Source: Brachionus plicatilis
Lineage: Eukaryota; Rotifera; Eurotatoria; Ploima; Brachionidae
Length of the DNA: 64,000 bases
Direction: 5' to 3'
Assembly (NCBI GenBank): GCA_010279815.1
Contig: QEOQ01000508.1
Location: 1,511,129-1,575,128, forward strand
Positions 36,139-47,774 of this stretch are shown here, piece after piece. Made by a program: the position numbers and the translations under genes. The first letter of the stretch is position 1, and each line of letters begins with the position of its first letter. The notes beneath the pieces were generated by a model, which ran no database searches, was not told the DNA's origin, and saw only the letters and a list, made by a program, of their open reading frames with translations.

Positions 36139-36858
36139 TTAAACTAAATCCGTATTAGTTTCATTAATATGAAAATTATAATTAATGGGTATGATCGGAG
36201 TAAAATGCTGACTTTTAAGAGTCAAAAATATCGGATAACCACCGAGTTTGCTAATGTCTGAATTGAGCGCTAAATTACTTAACGAATAGCATTTTATTGG
36301 TCTGAGGAAAAGTAAACTCAAAGCCATAATGTTAAATTCAGTTCCATACTCGTCAATAGTTGCTGAGTCTTCGACCAATCTTTCAAATGACTCTTCATAT
36401 CTAAATTTTTTTATTAAATCTCGAAAATAATTTTCATTCTCAATTAAAATAAAAATCATGCATAGCTTAATATCCAAAGACCAATCTTCATTTCCAAATA
36501 TTGATAATGAAATGGCGTTGTAAAGACAATTACCGTCGCCAGTTGTTCTTAATGAAACAGCCTGGTAAGCGTTCCATTTTTGTAATATATCGCTTTGTAA
36601 TAAATCAATATCTTGACCATTATAATAGCTCAATCCATTGAAAGTTCGAAAAAAGTTTGTTAATTCGGACAAAATAAAATAATTATTATTAATGTAAAAT
36701 TTAATGGAACCAAATTTTAGATAACTTATGTCAAAAATTGATACCAAATGAAACGGTGCTGCACTTGGTATTAAGCTATATTTGGCTAGGTTTTTTTTCT
36801 GTAATTTTTTTTTTCCTCGTTTACCAAATTTATGTAAGTAGAACAATTCATGTGTCAT
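36139..36858 (-). CDS. OTU-domain cysteine protease-like protein
   Basis: A 239-aa single-exon frame. OTU proteins are papain-like deubiquitinases. The catalytic loop is clear at about residues 105-120: RTTGDGNCLYNAISLSIFG, with the D-G-N-C of the family. The C-terminal His block is SQHFTPIIP at about residue 217-225, so the Asp/Cys/His set looks intact. The N-terminal ~90 residues begin with a basic HKFGKRGKKKLQKKN stretch and are not recognisable. The layout resembles vertnin/OTU-type proteins that occur in many copies in invertebrate genomes, often beside mobile elements. The adjacent 37-42 kb transposon graveyard fits that, but I see no terminal repeats around this gene. Domesticated gene or recent element passenger: open. 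Confidence 0.8.
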   Translation of the reverse strand: MTHELFYLHKFGKRGKKKLQKKNLAKYSLIPSAAPFHLVSIFDISYLKFGSIKFYINNNYFILSELTNFFRTFNGLSYYNGQDIDLLQSDILQKWNAYQAVSLRTTGDGNCLYNAISLSIFGNEDWSLDIKLCMIFILIENENYFRDLIKKFRYEESFERLVEDSATIDEYGTEFNIMALSLLFLRPIKCYSLSNLALNSDISKLGGYPIFLTLKSQHFTPIIPINYNFHINETNTDLV

Positions 36859-37410
36859 TATGTGTGAATTTTTTGCTTAAATGGCTCAAAATATAACCAT
36901 TTTTCTTTTCATTCAAGGGTGTTTAATTTTAATTTTGTAATATATAGACAATCTTCTTTCAACTCAAATTCCTAAGATAAATACTCATTATGCCTCGATG
37001 GTATTTAATAGATACCATATGGTTAAATATTCTTAAAAATAAATAAACAAGTTCTATTAACTTTTTAATTTTGAAATTCGTTTCAACCATGTGATTATTA
37101 TTCTTTTAAAATTAATTAGAAATAATTACTTATGCATCGTTTTTTATGGTATTTAATTATTTTTTGGAGATAAGCATTTTTTTAAATTCGATTTAGTGAA
37201 TTTTTTTTGTTTTAAAAAATTTAATTTAATTATTTTCAATCTATCATAATTTTTTAATATTTAAAATTAAATTTTTTTCAACAATTAATTGGAAATTTGA
37301 ATCAACAGCTAAAGGTTAATCAGTAGACTTCATTTAGACAAAGGCTTTCGATGAAATCTCCCTCAGAAAGGTCCTGTAAAAACGATTATCAATAATTGAC
37401 TAACTTTAAA

Positions 37411-37676
37411 TCCACTAAATTTTTTTAGTCAACTATTAAATCGACTAATTTTTTTTAAACGATCACTAAATGCACTTATTTTTTTTAGTCAGCTAATAAA
37501 TAATTTAATCATTAATAAATAATTTATCTTTAAATTAAAGCTAAATAAGCAAAAAATATTTTTTCCGACAACATTGCACAAAACTAATCACCAAATTCCT
37601 CAATTATTGCTCTGAAAAATATTTTTTCGAGTGCCAAATTAGTCGATTTAATAATTGACTAGGAAAAATTAGTCGA
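37411..37676. mobile_element. ~266-bp fold-back element with 41-bp inverted repeats
   Basis: The arm 37411-37451 (around AGTCAACTATTAAATCGACT) is repeated in reverse complement at 37636-37676 with few mismatches. The motif TCGACTAATTT recurs inside the arms. Weaker similarity continues outward on both sides to about 37385 and 37705. There is no coding capacity: a MITE-like element of unknown superfamily. Confidence 0.75.
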
Positions 37677-37739
37677 TTTTTGTATTTTATCAATCGATTG
37701 GAGTCGATTATCAACACTATAAAAACTCAAGGTTTTTTG

Positions 37740-38420
37740 GAATTTGTGATGGCCCGATAAATTGGATGAAAGCGTTTTTGATAGAACGTTCTCAAAGAAT
37801 AGTGTTAGGGGATACAAACTCGAATTGAGTAAAAGTTAACAGAATAGTTCCACAAGGTTCAGTGTCCTCTGCTCTTTATTATTTATATTAACGATATATT
37901 GAATATTCTCCTAAACATTTTGAAGCTTATGCTGATGACAAAAAGATCTTATCAACAATTACTAATTTCAACTCCATACATAAGCTTCAATTAGGTATAG
38001 TATAAGTATAGATTAAGTGAACAAGTGGTAAAAAGAGTAATCAATCCAGCTAAATCAAGATAAATGCAAATTTATACATATTGGCAACAACAACTCTGAG
38101 TTTGATTGTAAGATTGGTTTGAAAAACTTCTGAGTAAACCAAATTGAGAAAAGATTTGGGTATTTACATACTGAATGATATAACTGGTCACATAAGTTAA
38201 AAATGGAAAAGCAAATAGAATATTGGGTTAAATTAAGAAAGCATTTAAGCATTCTTGCAGGGAGACTGTTAAATTATTGTATTGTTCAATGGTTGGACCT
38301 CACCTGGAGTATGCTGTCAGTGAATAGTCTCCTTTTTTAGAAAAAGTTTCAAAAATTATGAAAAAAAATTATCAAGGTGCCTCTTTTCATTTAATTAACT
38401 AGACCAGATCTGCGCCTCGG
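37740..38420 (+). pseudogene. Broken non-LTR retrotransposon reverse transcriptase
   Basis: A run of reverse-transcriptase motifs spread over shifting frames. In order: NWMKAFLIERSQRIVLGDTN, then RIVPQGSVSSALYYLY (the PQGS block), then FEAYADDKKILSTI with the catalytic YADD at 37928-37939, and further on LKWKKQIEYWVKLRKHLSIL and MVGPHLEYAVSE. This order and the PHLEYA block fit the CR1/Jockey/I side of the non-LTR retrotransposons. Several in-frame stops and at least two frameshifts show it is dead. The 5' part (endonuclease) is missing, as in a 5'-truncated insertion. The 3' boundary is uncertain. Confidence 0.85.
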
Positions 38421-38680
38421 AACCCGTTTTACTACAATTTTTAAGATTAACCAGTGTATTGAGTCTTTGGCTTAGTAAACTCCGATTAATTTTAGTGTTA
38501 ATTTTCTACAACTGAAATGAAGCTCGCATTAAAGAACGCGTTAAAAGCTCGGCTTCCCTATCTTAAGTTAATATTGCAAGCATTTCATGCCTGAAATTAA
38601 ACTTTTTAGTGAAATAAATATTAATTTTTATTTGGAAATTTGAAAAAAATGTTAAATATCATTTTTTTTAACTTTTAAAA

Positions 38681-38850
38681 CAGAGTTGTTTAAAATTCCC
38701 AAAGTTTAATTCCATATTTTAATTTTTTTTAAAAAAAGTTAAAACAACATGAATTTTTTGCCGTTCCAGGTAGTTAATGTGGCGGTCTAGTCAAAGTCAA
38801 AGTCACTAAAACTAAAGTCCAAGTCCGAACTTAAAAAAATTAAACTTTTG
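38681..38850. repeat. Truncated copy of the hAT-like family
   Basis: Starts CAGAGTTGTTTAAAATT at 38681, close to the left end of the element at 47775. It shares an internal block TTTTGCCGTTCCAG...GTCTAG (38757-38791) with 47981-48019, followed by an AGTCAAAGTCAAAGTC run. The right end is degenerate. Confidence 0.6.
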
Positions 38851-39469
38851 AGTTGTAAATTGTAGCAATTGATAAAGTTCACGAAATTCAAAACTTTAGT
38901 GCTATCTGAATTTCACATTTTTGACTCAAAATTCGTAATCTGCGCCCTCGAAAACCCCGTAAATAAATTTTTTCCCTTTTTTAGGCAACAAAAAACCGCC
39001 ACACTCTTTTTTTTTTCTAAATTACATTAGCATGTAGAGAATTTTATGCTCTTTTTTAGTATATTCAAGTTTTATGTTTGAGATTTTGAGTCTTAAAGAA
39101 CAACAAATTTTTAAAGAGCTTGCTATTTTTGGAACCCTGGGTGTAAAAAATTTTTTTTTATTATTATAAAAATAAAGCTCAATTTTAAGTGATGGTACAG
39201 ATGATGTATCAGTTGCTACAATTTACAAAACATTTTTTTTTTCGGTCCGAATTAAAGCTCTGGGGTTTCAAATAGGTCTATTAAAATCGATTGCACAATT
39301 TTTTAATAGAATACCACAATTATTAAATAAATATACACAATTTTAAAAATAATCCATAAAAATAAAGATTAAAACTTAATTGAATAAAAAATCACTTTTT
39401 ATATAAAACTGATACTTATTTGATTAAGAAGACCACTAAATTATTAAAAAACACATTCTTGAATTGGCA

Positions 39470-39943
39470 AAAAATGGTCGAATTTCGACGAGATGATGAA
39501 GCAAATTTACAGCATTAACCGCGTGAAACACGACGAAAACGACTTGACGTTAAGCTATTGTAGTTGTTGGTTTTAGCTTAAACACTATAAATGTCATCAT
39601 CAAATTGCAATCGGAGCATGCAATAAAAAGTATAATTTTGACTCAGTCGGTAAAAATATCCCAATTCAATCAAATCGAAAAAAAGGAAGACCAAAAAAAA
39701 ACATTAAAGGCTCTTCTTCTCTTCAACCAAGCGAATCACTTCACGCACCAAGCTCAAGTTCGGTTCCAAAAGGGAATATAATCTGAAGAAGATTCAGAAG
39801 ATGAAGTTTTACCAAAAATACCAAGAATCGAATCAGATCAGAACGAAGCGGTTGACAGCGAGTCAAAATCGTGCGAAAAATGTGGCAGTAAAATGATGAA
39901 AAGAAGATACTGGGCTTGTCCAAATAAATGTGTAAAGAAATAA
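39470..39943 (+). pseudogene. Decayed MULE-type transposase C-terminus with SWIM zinc finger
   Basis: A frame from about 39470 reads KWSNFDEMMKQIYSI, then HDENDLTLSYCSCW, then (after one in-frame TAG) LKHYKCHHQIAIGA, giving the C-x-C...C-x-H pattern of a SWIM finger with the spacing seen in Mutator-like (MULE) transposases. It continues FDSVGKNIPIQSNRKKGRPK (an AT-hook-like GRPKK) and QPSESLHAPSSSS. After a frameshift it ends DEVLPKIPRIESD and CEKCGSKMMKRRYWACPNKC, a second Cys motif, stopping at 39941-39943. The catalytic DDE core upstream is missing. The MULE assignment comes from the SWIM plus basic GRPKK order. Confidence 0.75.
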
Positions 39944-42871
39944 TTTTTTTTTTTTTTTTGATAATAGAAATTCTGTTTCTAAAAAACTTTTTTTTTATAT
40001 GAATTTTTTGTGAGGAAAAAAATTATTTTTGTGAATTAATAATATTTTTTTTTAATAAATTTGTGTTGAAATATAAAAAAAAAGGGTTTTTCTTAATTTT
40101 AATGGATATTTTCATTATTTGTGTTTTTTTTAATAAAATTGTTGTAATATAAAATGAATTCGCGTTTCATACATTTTATTTTTATTTTTTGTACTAAAAT
40201 TCACAATTTTCTCAATTTTTCAGAATTATGCATAACCAGTATATTGGTGGTGCAAAGGATATATCAGTTGCCACAATTTACAGAACATAAGGACCATCAG
40301 AACTTAAGATTTGGAATTTTTTTTTATTTTGTTCAAAATTCACAATGCCATTTTTTTGTTAAAAATGAATGAGTTCATTTTTTTAATCATTCAGTCTTTA
40401 AGTATTTTTAATTATTTAAATTATTAGTGAACAGTATTCAACATTTGAATGAATTAAAGTATTAGCCTTGTTTTCAAATCATTATATCATGAATGGCTAT
40501 GCTCTCTCATTTCTAATTTAAATTTTCGAACTTTTTCAGTTGCGCATAAATAATTTAAACAGCTTTGAAAAAAAAGAAAAATCTTTTAATAATGAAATTT
40601 AAAGCTAAGTTTATTATTCATTTCTGAAAATTCTTTTAGAATAAATAAAAAAATAGAAATTTAACTTTGATTTTATGATCCGGAGGCGATTCTCGTGCTA
40701 TCAGCATCAGAATTTTCAAAATCATTATGCAATTAATTTTTACTATTTAAAAAAGTAAAAATCACAATAAATATACAATAAAATATTTGTAATTTTAAAC
40801 ATGCCAACTCTTCTCCCATTTTTTAAAAATCAAAGTGAGCATATTGTTTGTATGAATAATATCTAAAAAATGATTCTAGGCTGATCTTTGAAATCATCTG
40901 TTTTAACTTTATTTTTATTTAATTAATTTAAAAGAAACATTCTAATCTTGGATAAATAAATGCATGATTTTAATTTTAATCGCTTAATATATTAAACATG
41001 TTTTTTCTCAATATTAGATGGCTTCTGTCTGCCTTGTGTCATCAAAAGTCGAGCCATACAGCTTCCAGCTCTGTAAAAATCGAACCGAATCAAATTAAGC
41101 TAACCCAAATTGACTAAATTTCTAAAAATTAATCAGCAATAATTTTAAAAATATATTTTAGCTTAATTTCTTAAGGAACCATTTTTACTTGCCATGAAAA
41201 GCAATTGTAGCAATTATTTTTATTAATATTATTAAATAAAAATTGAATCTAGCATTTCTAAGTCATCAATAATAAAATGTTTATTAATTTAATATTTTGT
41301 TAGCTTATTTTCAACGGATAAGAGTAAATTAAAAAAAGAGATAGCTTATTTAATTGATGATAGCATTGCCAAAAGAATACAACAAGGATTGAAGAATAAG
41401 CAAATAAATAATGAACGAACATAAAAACAAACAGTCTTTGAGAATTTATATTTGGCTTTTTTTATTTAAAATTTAAAATATGGAAATTTATCAAAATTCA
41501 TCTGAAATTCTATGAAAATCCTAAAAAATATTTGAAAATTAACTTAAAAAATATTATTCTAAATTTAAAATATTAATCAATTTATTATATCGAAATTGAA
41601 TTGACTGCTTATTAAGATCATAACTTAGGTCATTAAGTTAACTTAGGTTTAAAGGAAATCAATAAAAAATTCTCTTCGAAATTCGGATTATCCATCTTAC
41701 TAAAAATAACTTTCAATTGGAATTTAGTGGGCTAATTCAAAACATACGAAAGAAAAATAATTTTATGAAAAAAAAAAATTTAAATTAGGCATTTAATTTG
41801 AGACTTATGCTCCTTTTACGAAAAGTATTGGCAAGTTTAATTTTATGATCAATTTTTGATGCTCAAATGATCAAATCAAACTAAAACTAAAAAATAAATT
41901 TTAATTTTTTAATAGAATTTAAAAAAGTGCAGAGGTATATTTTCGGTTTTAACATACTTTGTTAAATCTAAAAGTAAAATCTGCTAAAGTCTGCAAAAAA
42001 TTATCCACTTAAAATAGCATCATTTCGATGGTGTGCATTGTACATTTTGATTTTGCAGAGTTAATTTTTTTATTTAACATAATTTGTTAAATCCATTAAT
42101 GTATCTCTGCATTATTTCTATTAAAAAATAACAATCTGTTTAATAGTTTAAGCTTGATTTGATCATTTTGAGCATCAAAAATTGATCACCAACTTCAAAT
42201 TGCCTAAGTATTAAGCTTTTTTTAAACTTAAAAAAGCATGCTGAAGAACGGTTTGTGGTTTACAGCTTTGCAGCTATTTCTCTTTATATCTCAACTCAAA
42301 TAACATTATTAGGTTAATAATAGCTACCTAAAAGGCTTTTATGAGCAAATTTTTCCAAATAAAGAAATTTTGGCAGCCATTTAATCAGAATTGTTAAATT
42401 ACCTGATAAACAAACTCTTCAGCTAATACATATCTACACATGGATCAAATTAACATATTAATTTGAATCCGAATTTTTTAAGCTGATAAAAAGTATCCAG
42501 AGGTTGAAATGAAGGTCTGATTTTTTTCCAAGCTACTTCTTTATTTATTTTAATAAAAAAAGAAATTAACATCAATATTGAAATTTTAAATAGAATTTTT
42601 ATATCTTTAATTTTATTAAAGACTAAATATTAAAATTTTTCATCTTGTTCAATATTGTACCAACTAATTGATCGGAAGGTTGACTTTTTATCGAAAAAAT
42701 TAAAATTAAAAAATAAATTCTTGTAACACTTTCTTAATAAAAGTTTTGTTATTATTTATAATCTTTTCATAAACAAGAAAAATATTATCCTTTCTTTTAT
42801 TTTGAAAATTTAAAATTATAACATTTTTACATAGTATTTAATCAGCGTTTAAAATGAATTTCAGCTCTTTT
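39944..42871. other. AT-rich, repeat-bearing, no gene seen
   Basis: No coding frame that I trust. It includes the fold-back element at 41824-42212. A 72-aa frame near 40154 (+) is hydrophobic chance sequence. Confidence 0.5.
41824..42212. mobile_element. ~390-bp nested fold-back element
   Basis: Outer arms: 41824-41882 is repeated in reverse complement at about 42151-42212; the best block is TTGATGCTCAAATGATCAAA against TTTGATCATTTTGAGCATCAA read in reverse. Inner arms: TGCAGAGGTATA at 41929 faces TGTATCTCTGCA near 42102, with about 45 bp of imperfect pairing including TTTAACA...TGTTAAAT. Together almost the whole element can fold into one hairpin. No coding sequence inside. Confidence 0.7.
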
Positions 42872-43335
42872 TTACAGAATAGTGCACCTGCTTTTTTTCT
42901 CTTTGGAGCCACTGTCTTCGGGATTTATTTTGTTCTTTTTGGAATCTTTTGATCTAGGTGTAGCTTTGGAGCCTTTAGATTTAGAAGCTTGTTGATTATT
43001 TCTTCTTTGATCCTCTTCGCGTCTTTTTTGACCTTAAACATTTTTTATTTATGACAAATAAAATTTTAACTTTTAAAAATAAACTGTTTCGATCTGCTAT
43101 TGAATAATCTTCTTTTGGATCGAGGTAAGGCTTGTTACTGAAGATGGCGTTTCTGACTGACAAATTGTGTTCACACTTTATTAAGTTTAATTTATTTATG
43201 CAAAAATAAAATAATTTTTATTACAATAAAGCAGTTTTTTTGGGTGCATATAGCACATTTGGGCGCTATTCGTTCGTCTTTCATTCCAACACCGTACTCG
43301 GTTGGCCATCTTCCATGACCACTTGAAACTGGCAT
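42872..43335 (-). CDS. Small Cys-rich protein with polybasic CaaX tail (unrecognised)
   Basis: Three exons, 43335-43225, 43175-43085 and 43032-42872, with introns of 49 and 52 bp, join in phase to 120 aa. Seen: N-terminal GHGRWPTEYGVGMKDERIAP, then two Cys pairs in CAICTQKNCFIC (C-x2-C-x4-C-x2-C, a possible metal site), LDPKEDYSIADR, a low-complexity Lys/Ser/Gln stretch, and the end KEKKSRCTIL. The last four residues are a CaaX box with a Leu end, predicting geranylgeranylation after a polybasic stretch, as in Rho-family GTPase tails. No GTPase domain is present. The introns have the size and donor pattern of neighbouring genes, and the exons are richer in G+C than the flanks. Donor/acceptor choice at intron 1 is the weakest point. 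I do not recognise the family; membrane attachment is inference. Confidence 0.6.
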
Positions 43336-46300
43336 TTTATTCTAGTTATTTATTGCAACGATTTATTGTATAAAATGAAATTGTTTTCTTGTTAACAAGA
43401 TTTTGTTGCCAAGAAATAAATTCAAAACCTCAAAAATTTTAGAAAAATTTTTATAAGCAGCTTTCTAACATTTCTAGAAATTTAAAATTTAAATTTATTA
43501 AAAGTAAAAAACTAAGTTAGATATAAAATACTTCGTAGTTACAAAAAAACAATCAATTGTTGAATTTAAAAAGGCAAGCATTGTTCAAAAGAAAAGTAAA
43601 ATAAATATTTGTATATTCAATCGATTTCCGAATATTGATTGCTCTGAGAAATCATACAGAAACTATATGAAATATGTTTTAGTTAATTTCATATAAATGT
43701 TGTAAAAAACTTATAAGATTTCCTTAAAAAAACATGAAATGCACGAATTTTTTCAAAGGAAAAAAAGAAATTTGTTCACATTTGAAATTATTAAATTAAA
43801 TTTCTTATTAATCTGATCGAAAATATACCTGAGTTTAAGAAAATTAGAAAAATAAAATACAAATATTAATTTAAACTAAATTTATTTCCAATTTTAAATT
43901 ATTTAGAAAATTACTAAAGAAAAAAATTTCTTAAGTCTGAAAAGAGCTAAAAGCAAGGAATACGTCACTATTTTATTTGCCTTAAAATAAAATGTTAAAA
44001 ACAATCAAAAGTTAAGAAAATTACTCAAAATTATAATTTCTCACGTAAGAATAATTAAATAATTCGGTTTTGCCTCAGGATAAAAGTTAAGTAAAACATA
44101 TCTTTCATTATTAAATAACAAAAAGAAACTTTAAAAGTAAAATTATTTGACAAAAAAATTGTTTTTTCGTAGAATAATTTAAATCAGCTTCACTTGGATT
44201 ACCAAGAATTTTTCGAATAACTCCCATTCAAATCTTTGGTCAAAAAATGAACTGCATCTTTAAATAATCTAAAATTTTTCTTCATGAATTGTTAAAGTTT
44301 AAAGATTATTAAAATTTGATTTTAATTTTATTATGAGATTAATCAAATAATTTTAATTATAAAGACTTTTTTATTAGTTTACTAGATCAGGCGTGATTAT
44401 TAAAAGTTGCTAGGAAGCTCTGAAACAAATATTTTTTTTCTTTTTTTTATTATTATTTACAAAACGTTGCTTAAATTTACAAAAAAATCAAAATTTACTA
44501 ATTTTAAAAATTAACGATTTCTGATACATCTTTTAAATTTAAAGCCTTTAATTTAAGATTTCTAATTCTCTTCAGTTCGATCGAAAGTGTCTCATTTCCT
44601 TTCATTAATTTTTTGATTAACTAATAAACCACGAGTATATGATGCTAAGTTATTCCTTATAATTTTTAAATTGATATTTCATAATTGAAATCTGGGAAAA
44701 CGATTTTATAATTTTTATTTAAAATAATAAATAGTTAATTTAAGGCTTCAAAAAAGTAGAATTTATTTCCATACTCAAAATTAAATAAATAAATAAATAT
44801 ATTAACTTTAAATCGCTTTGGAAAATTCTAAAAAATTAGTAGATTAAATTAAAAACAAACTTCTCTTTATAATTGCATGAAATCGCTTAAATAAAATATA
44901 AACACTTTGAATTTTTTATTTATTCTAGTAATAAACACGAACATTAGTGAAGTAATGAGAGCAAAATTTTTAAGTCTCTGTTTTTAAAAAATGGTAATAT
45001 TTAAATTATATTAATATGGATAAAGAGAATGTAAGATAAAATATCAAATTTATTAAATATAAAATTTTAAGTTAATATGGTAACCAAGTTTCACCGGTTG
45101 CCCTATTTTTTTAATTTAACATTCCACACCTATTTTGTTGAAATAAATTTAAAATATCCACCCAATTTCCACGAATTTTTTTAGTCACCCCTTTACCTTC
45201 AGCAGTTAATTTTGTGAGGTCCAAAAGCATATTATAAAATATTCTAATATCACAATATCGTAGCATATCCTAATATCCTAAAATTCTGAAAATATTCTCA
45301 TATATACTTGAATATGTGCTGAATCGAATAATAGAAATAGGTTAGACCTTAAGTTATGCCAAGGACATTTAAAATCGTTTTTCCGAATAACCAATTCGAG
45401 ACTTTTTCACCTCATTAGAAGTAATCAAGCTTTGAAAGAAAAAATAATGTTGAAATATTTAATACATATCATTCGATTCCTCTCTTCGAGTTCTTCATGT
45501 TAGCATATTTTTTTAGAAAACATCTTTTAAAATTAAGTAGATACAGCAGTTTTCAAACTTGGCCACTCTATTTATGCATAAGCCCTATGGACGTCATTAC
45601 CATATATTTGCAAGATTATTATTCTCTATTTTAGGAAATTTATAAAACTAACAGGTCCCTTTCACATAAGCCATTAGTAATTTAATTGAGTATCCTAATA
45701 AAATTAGCTAAACGTGATCTCTTGGAAAAAAAATAATGCTGTACTTGATTGATCAGATTAATTGGTTTCTTTGATTAATTGTATATCTACAGACAGTCTT
45801 CTTACTTTTTGCCTCAGCACTTTTCTCTCAGAATGTCCAATTTATAGAGGAACTTTACCACCACTTTTATTTGGTAATGAAATTTATTTCGAAACTCAAA
45901 AAAACATAAAAAATATACTTATCAATTATATAAAATAAATCAGATTTTCAATTAAAAAAAAAATAAATGAAAAATACGATTTTTTTTTAGATCTTTTATT
46001 TGAATAAAAAAATTATATCATTCACATTTTCCTTTCAATCATGGTCAATTGGGTAATAACGAATTTCAATATCTATCTTGAGAAAAAATCTTCGTCAAGT
46101 TAAAAGATTTGTATATGAGGTTGGGTCGAGTTTAAGTTTTGCCTCTCAAATAAATTGAGCACACATAAGCACTGTGTTTTTAGTCGAATTATTCAAAATT
46201 AATCTATTGATTAATAGTAGTTAATTTAAAAAAGTTAGAATTTAATTTGATTTTGAAAAATATTTATTACAGTGGTGATTCGACACGAGGATTTGACCAA

Positions 46301-47766
46301 ATTTTACATTAATTTCCGTAATTGGACTAAATTTTACGGTAATTCAGGTGAAATCCTAAAAATCAAGAATTTGCGAAAATTTTCGAAAATTATCGTAATT
46401 TTACGATATTTTTTTAAGAAAATAATAAAAAATTGAACATTTAGTTCCGAATGTATTTTTTTTTTGTTTTTTGTATAAATAAATTTTAACCAAAACTATT
46501 TACCGAAACTTTTCAGGACAGATGCAAAAAATTTGCGCCTACTCTGAATGGTACCCTCTAAAGTTCTATCAAATAATTTTCCATATTCTATCAACCATTA
46601 AATTAAGGCTTAATTACTCCATTCTCTCGAAACCCTAGATTTTTTCGTATTTTGATTTAGTTAACTTTTTTGATTCTGGTAAAAAAAAAAAGTTGACAAA
46701 AAAAGTATTAAAATACAACCTTAATAAAAAAGCTATAAAAGTAAAAAGAACAATAAATGTAGTAATTAAAGGCCTTGCTTCGAAACAACCTTGGAAGAAC
46801 ACCTCTTATAAAATTCTTTAGTGTAGTATACTTAATAAAAAAATAGCAAATGAGAAAGTTGAAGAAATATTCTAATATTAAAACATATAAGAAGGTGAGC
46901 AATATTAAATTCCTAAGCACTCTAGAAAGCTTTGTATTTAAACCGATGGATGAAAAAAAATAAAGCAGTTGACGTCTGAGTTGAAAAAAATTTGCTAAAC
47001 TTTGTTATTACGTAGAGAAAAAATCCATTCTCAGGCAAAAAAATTATAGAAATTAATTTCAACTTTGATTTAAAAAAAAAAGATATTTGTTCTTTTAAAC
47101 CAACAGGAAATTAATTAGTTACCAATAGTAACAAAAATATGACATCTCTTCTACATATATGTCACTTTGAATATGGAAAATAAATTTTTTAGTCCAATCA
47201 TTTGAAAAAAATTTCAATTTAGTCAAAACGAAAATTTTCTTTCTTATTTAACTTAAACTGAACACTAAATTTCCTTAAATTTTATTGAAAGTCTTTATTT
47301 TAACTATATAAAAAAAATATTAATTTAATGGAATCAGACTACGATCGTCCCAAGAATGCATTTTATAAATTTTTTGCTAAAAAATGATGACGATACTGGA
47401 GAAATAATTGCAATATTTAATTGATTATTAAATTAAATTAAATTAGACTAAATTAATAAAGTGATAAGTTAGTTTCTCATTTAGTTTATTTTAAAAAGTG
47501 TATTATTTTTTATTTTTATTTTCTCTCTTTTTTATCAAATTTAAATCTTGTCAATGTGAATTTGAATCAATAAATAATAATAATTATTTTTTACACTAAA
47601 TCTTGTTTGATTAGATTAAATAATTTGTTTTAGTTATTCAATGTGACATATATAACCTTTTTAGATATAAAAAGAATATATTTTCGTTAAGACAATATTT
47701 TAAAGACTTAATTGTCAATAGGTCAATAATTTCAATCATAAATTTTAATGTGATCTTTGTTAATGA
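43336..47766. other. Long AT-rich intergenic region, no gene seen
   Basis: 4.4 kb with stops in every frame. Around 46270-46440 there are several short self-complementary blocks (CGAAAATTTTCG, and TTTTACGG with TCGTAATTTTACG). Nothing looks coding. Confidence 0.5.
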
Positions 47767-47774
47767 GCTGGGTG

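Noticed and set aside
38055..38252. 65-aa frame on the minus strand
   Set aside because: Antisense to the broken reverse transcriptase.
39741..39923. 60-aa frame on the minus strand
   Set aside because: Antisense to the MULE transposase remnant.
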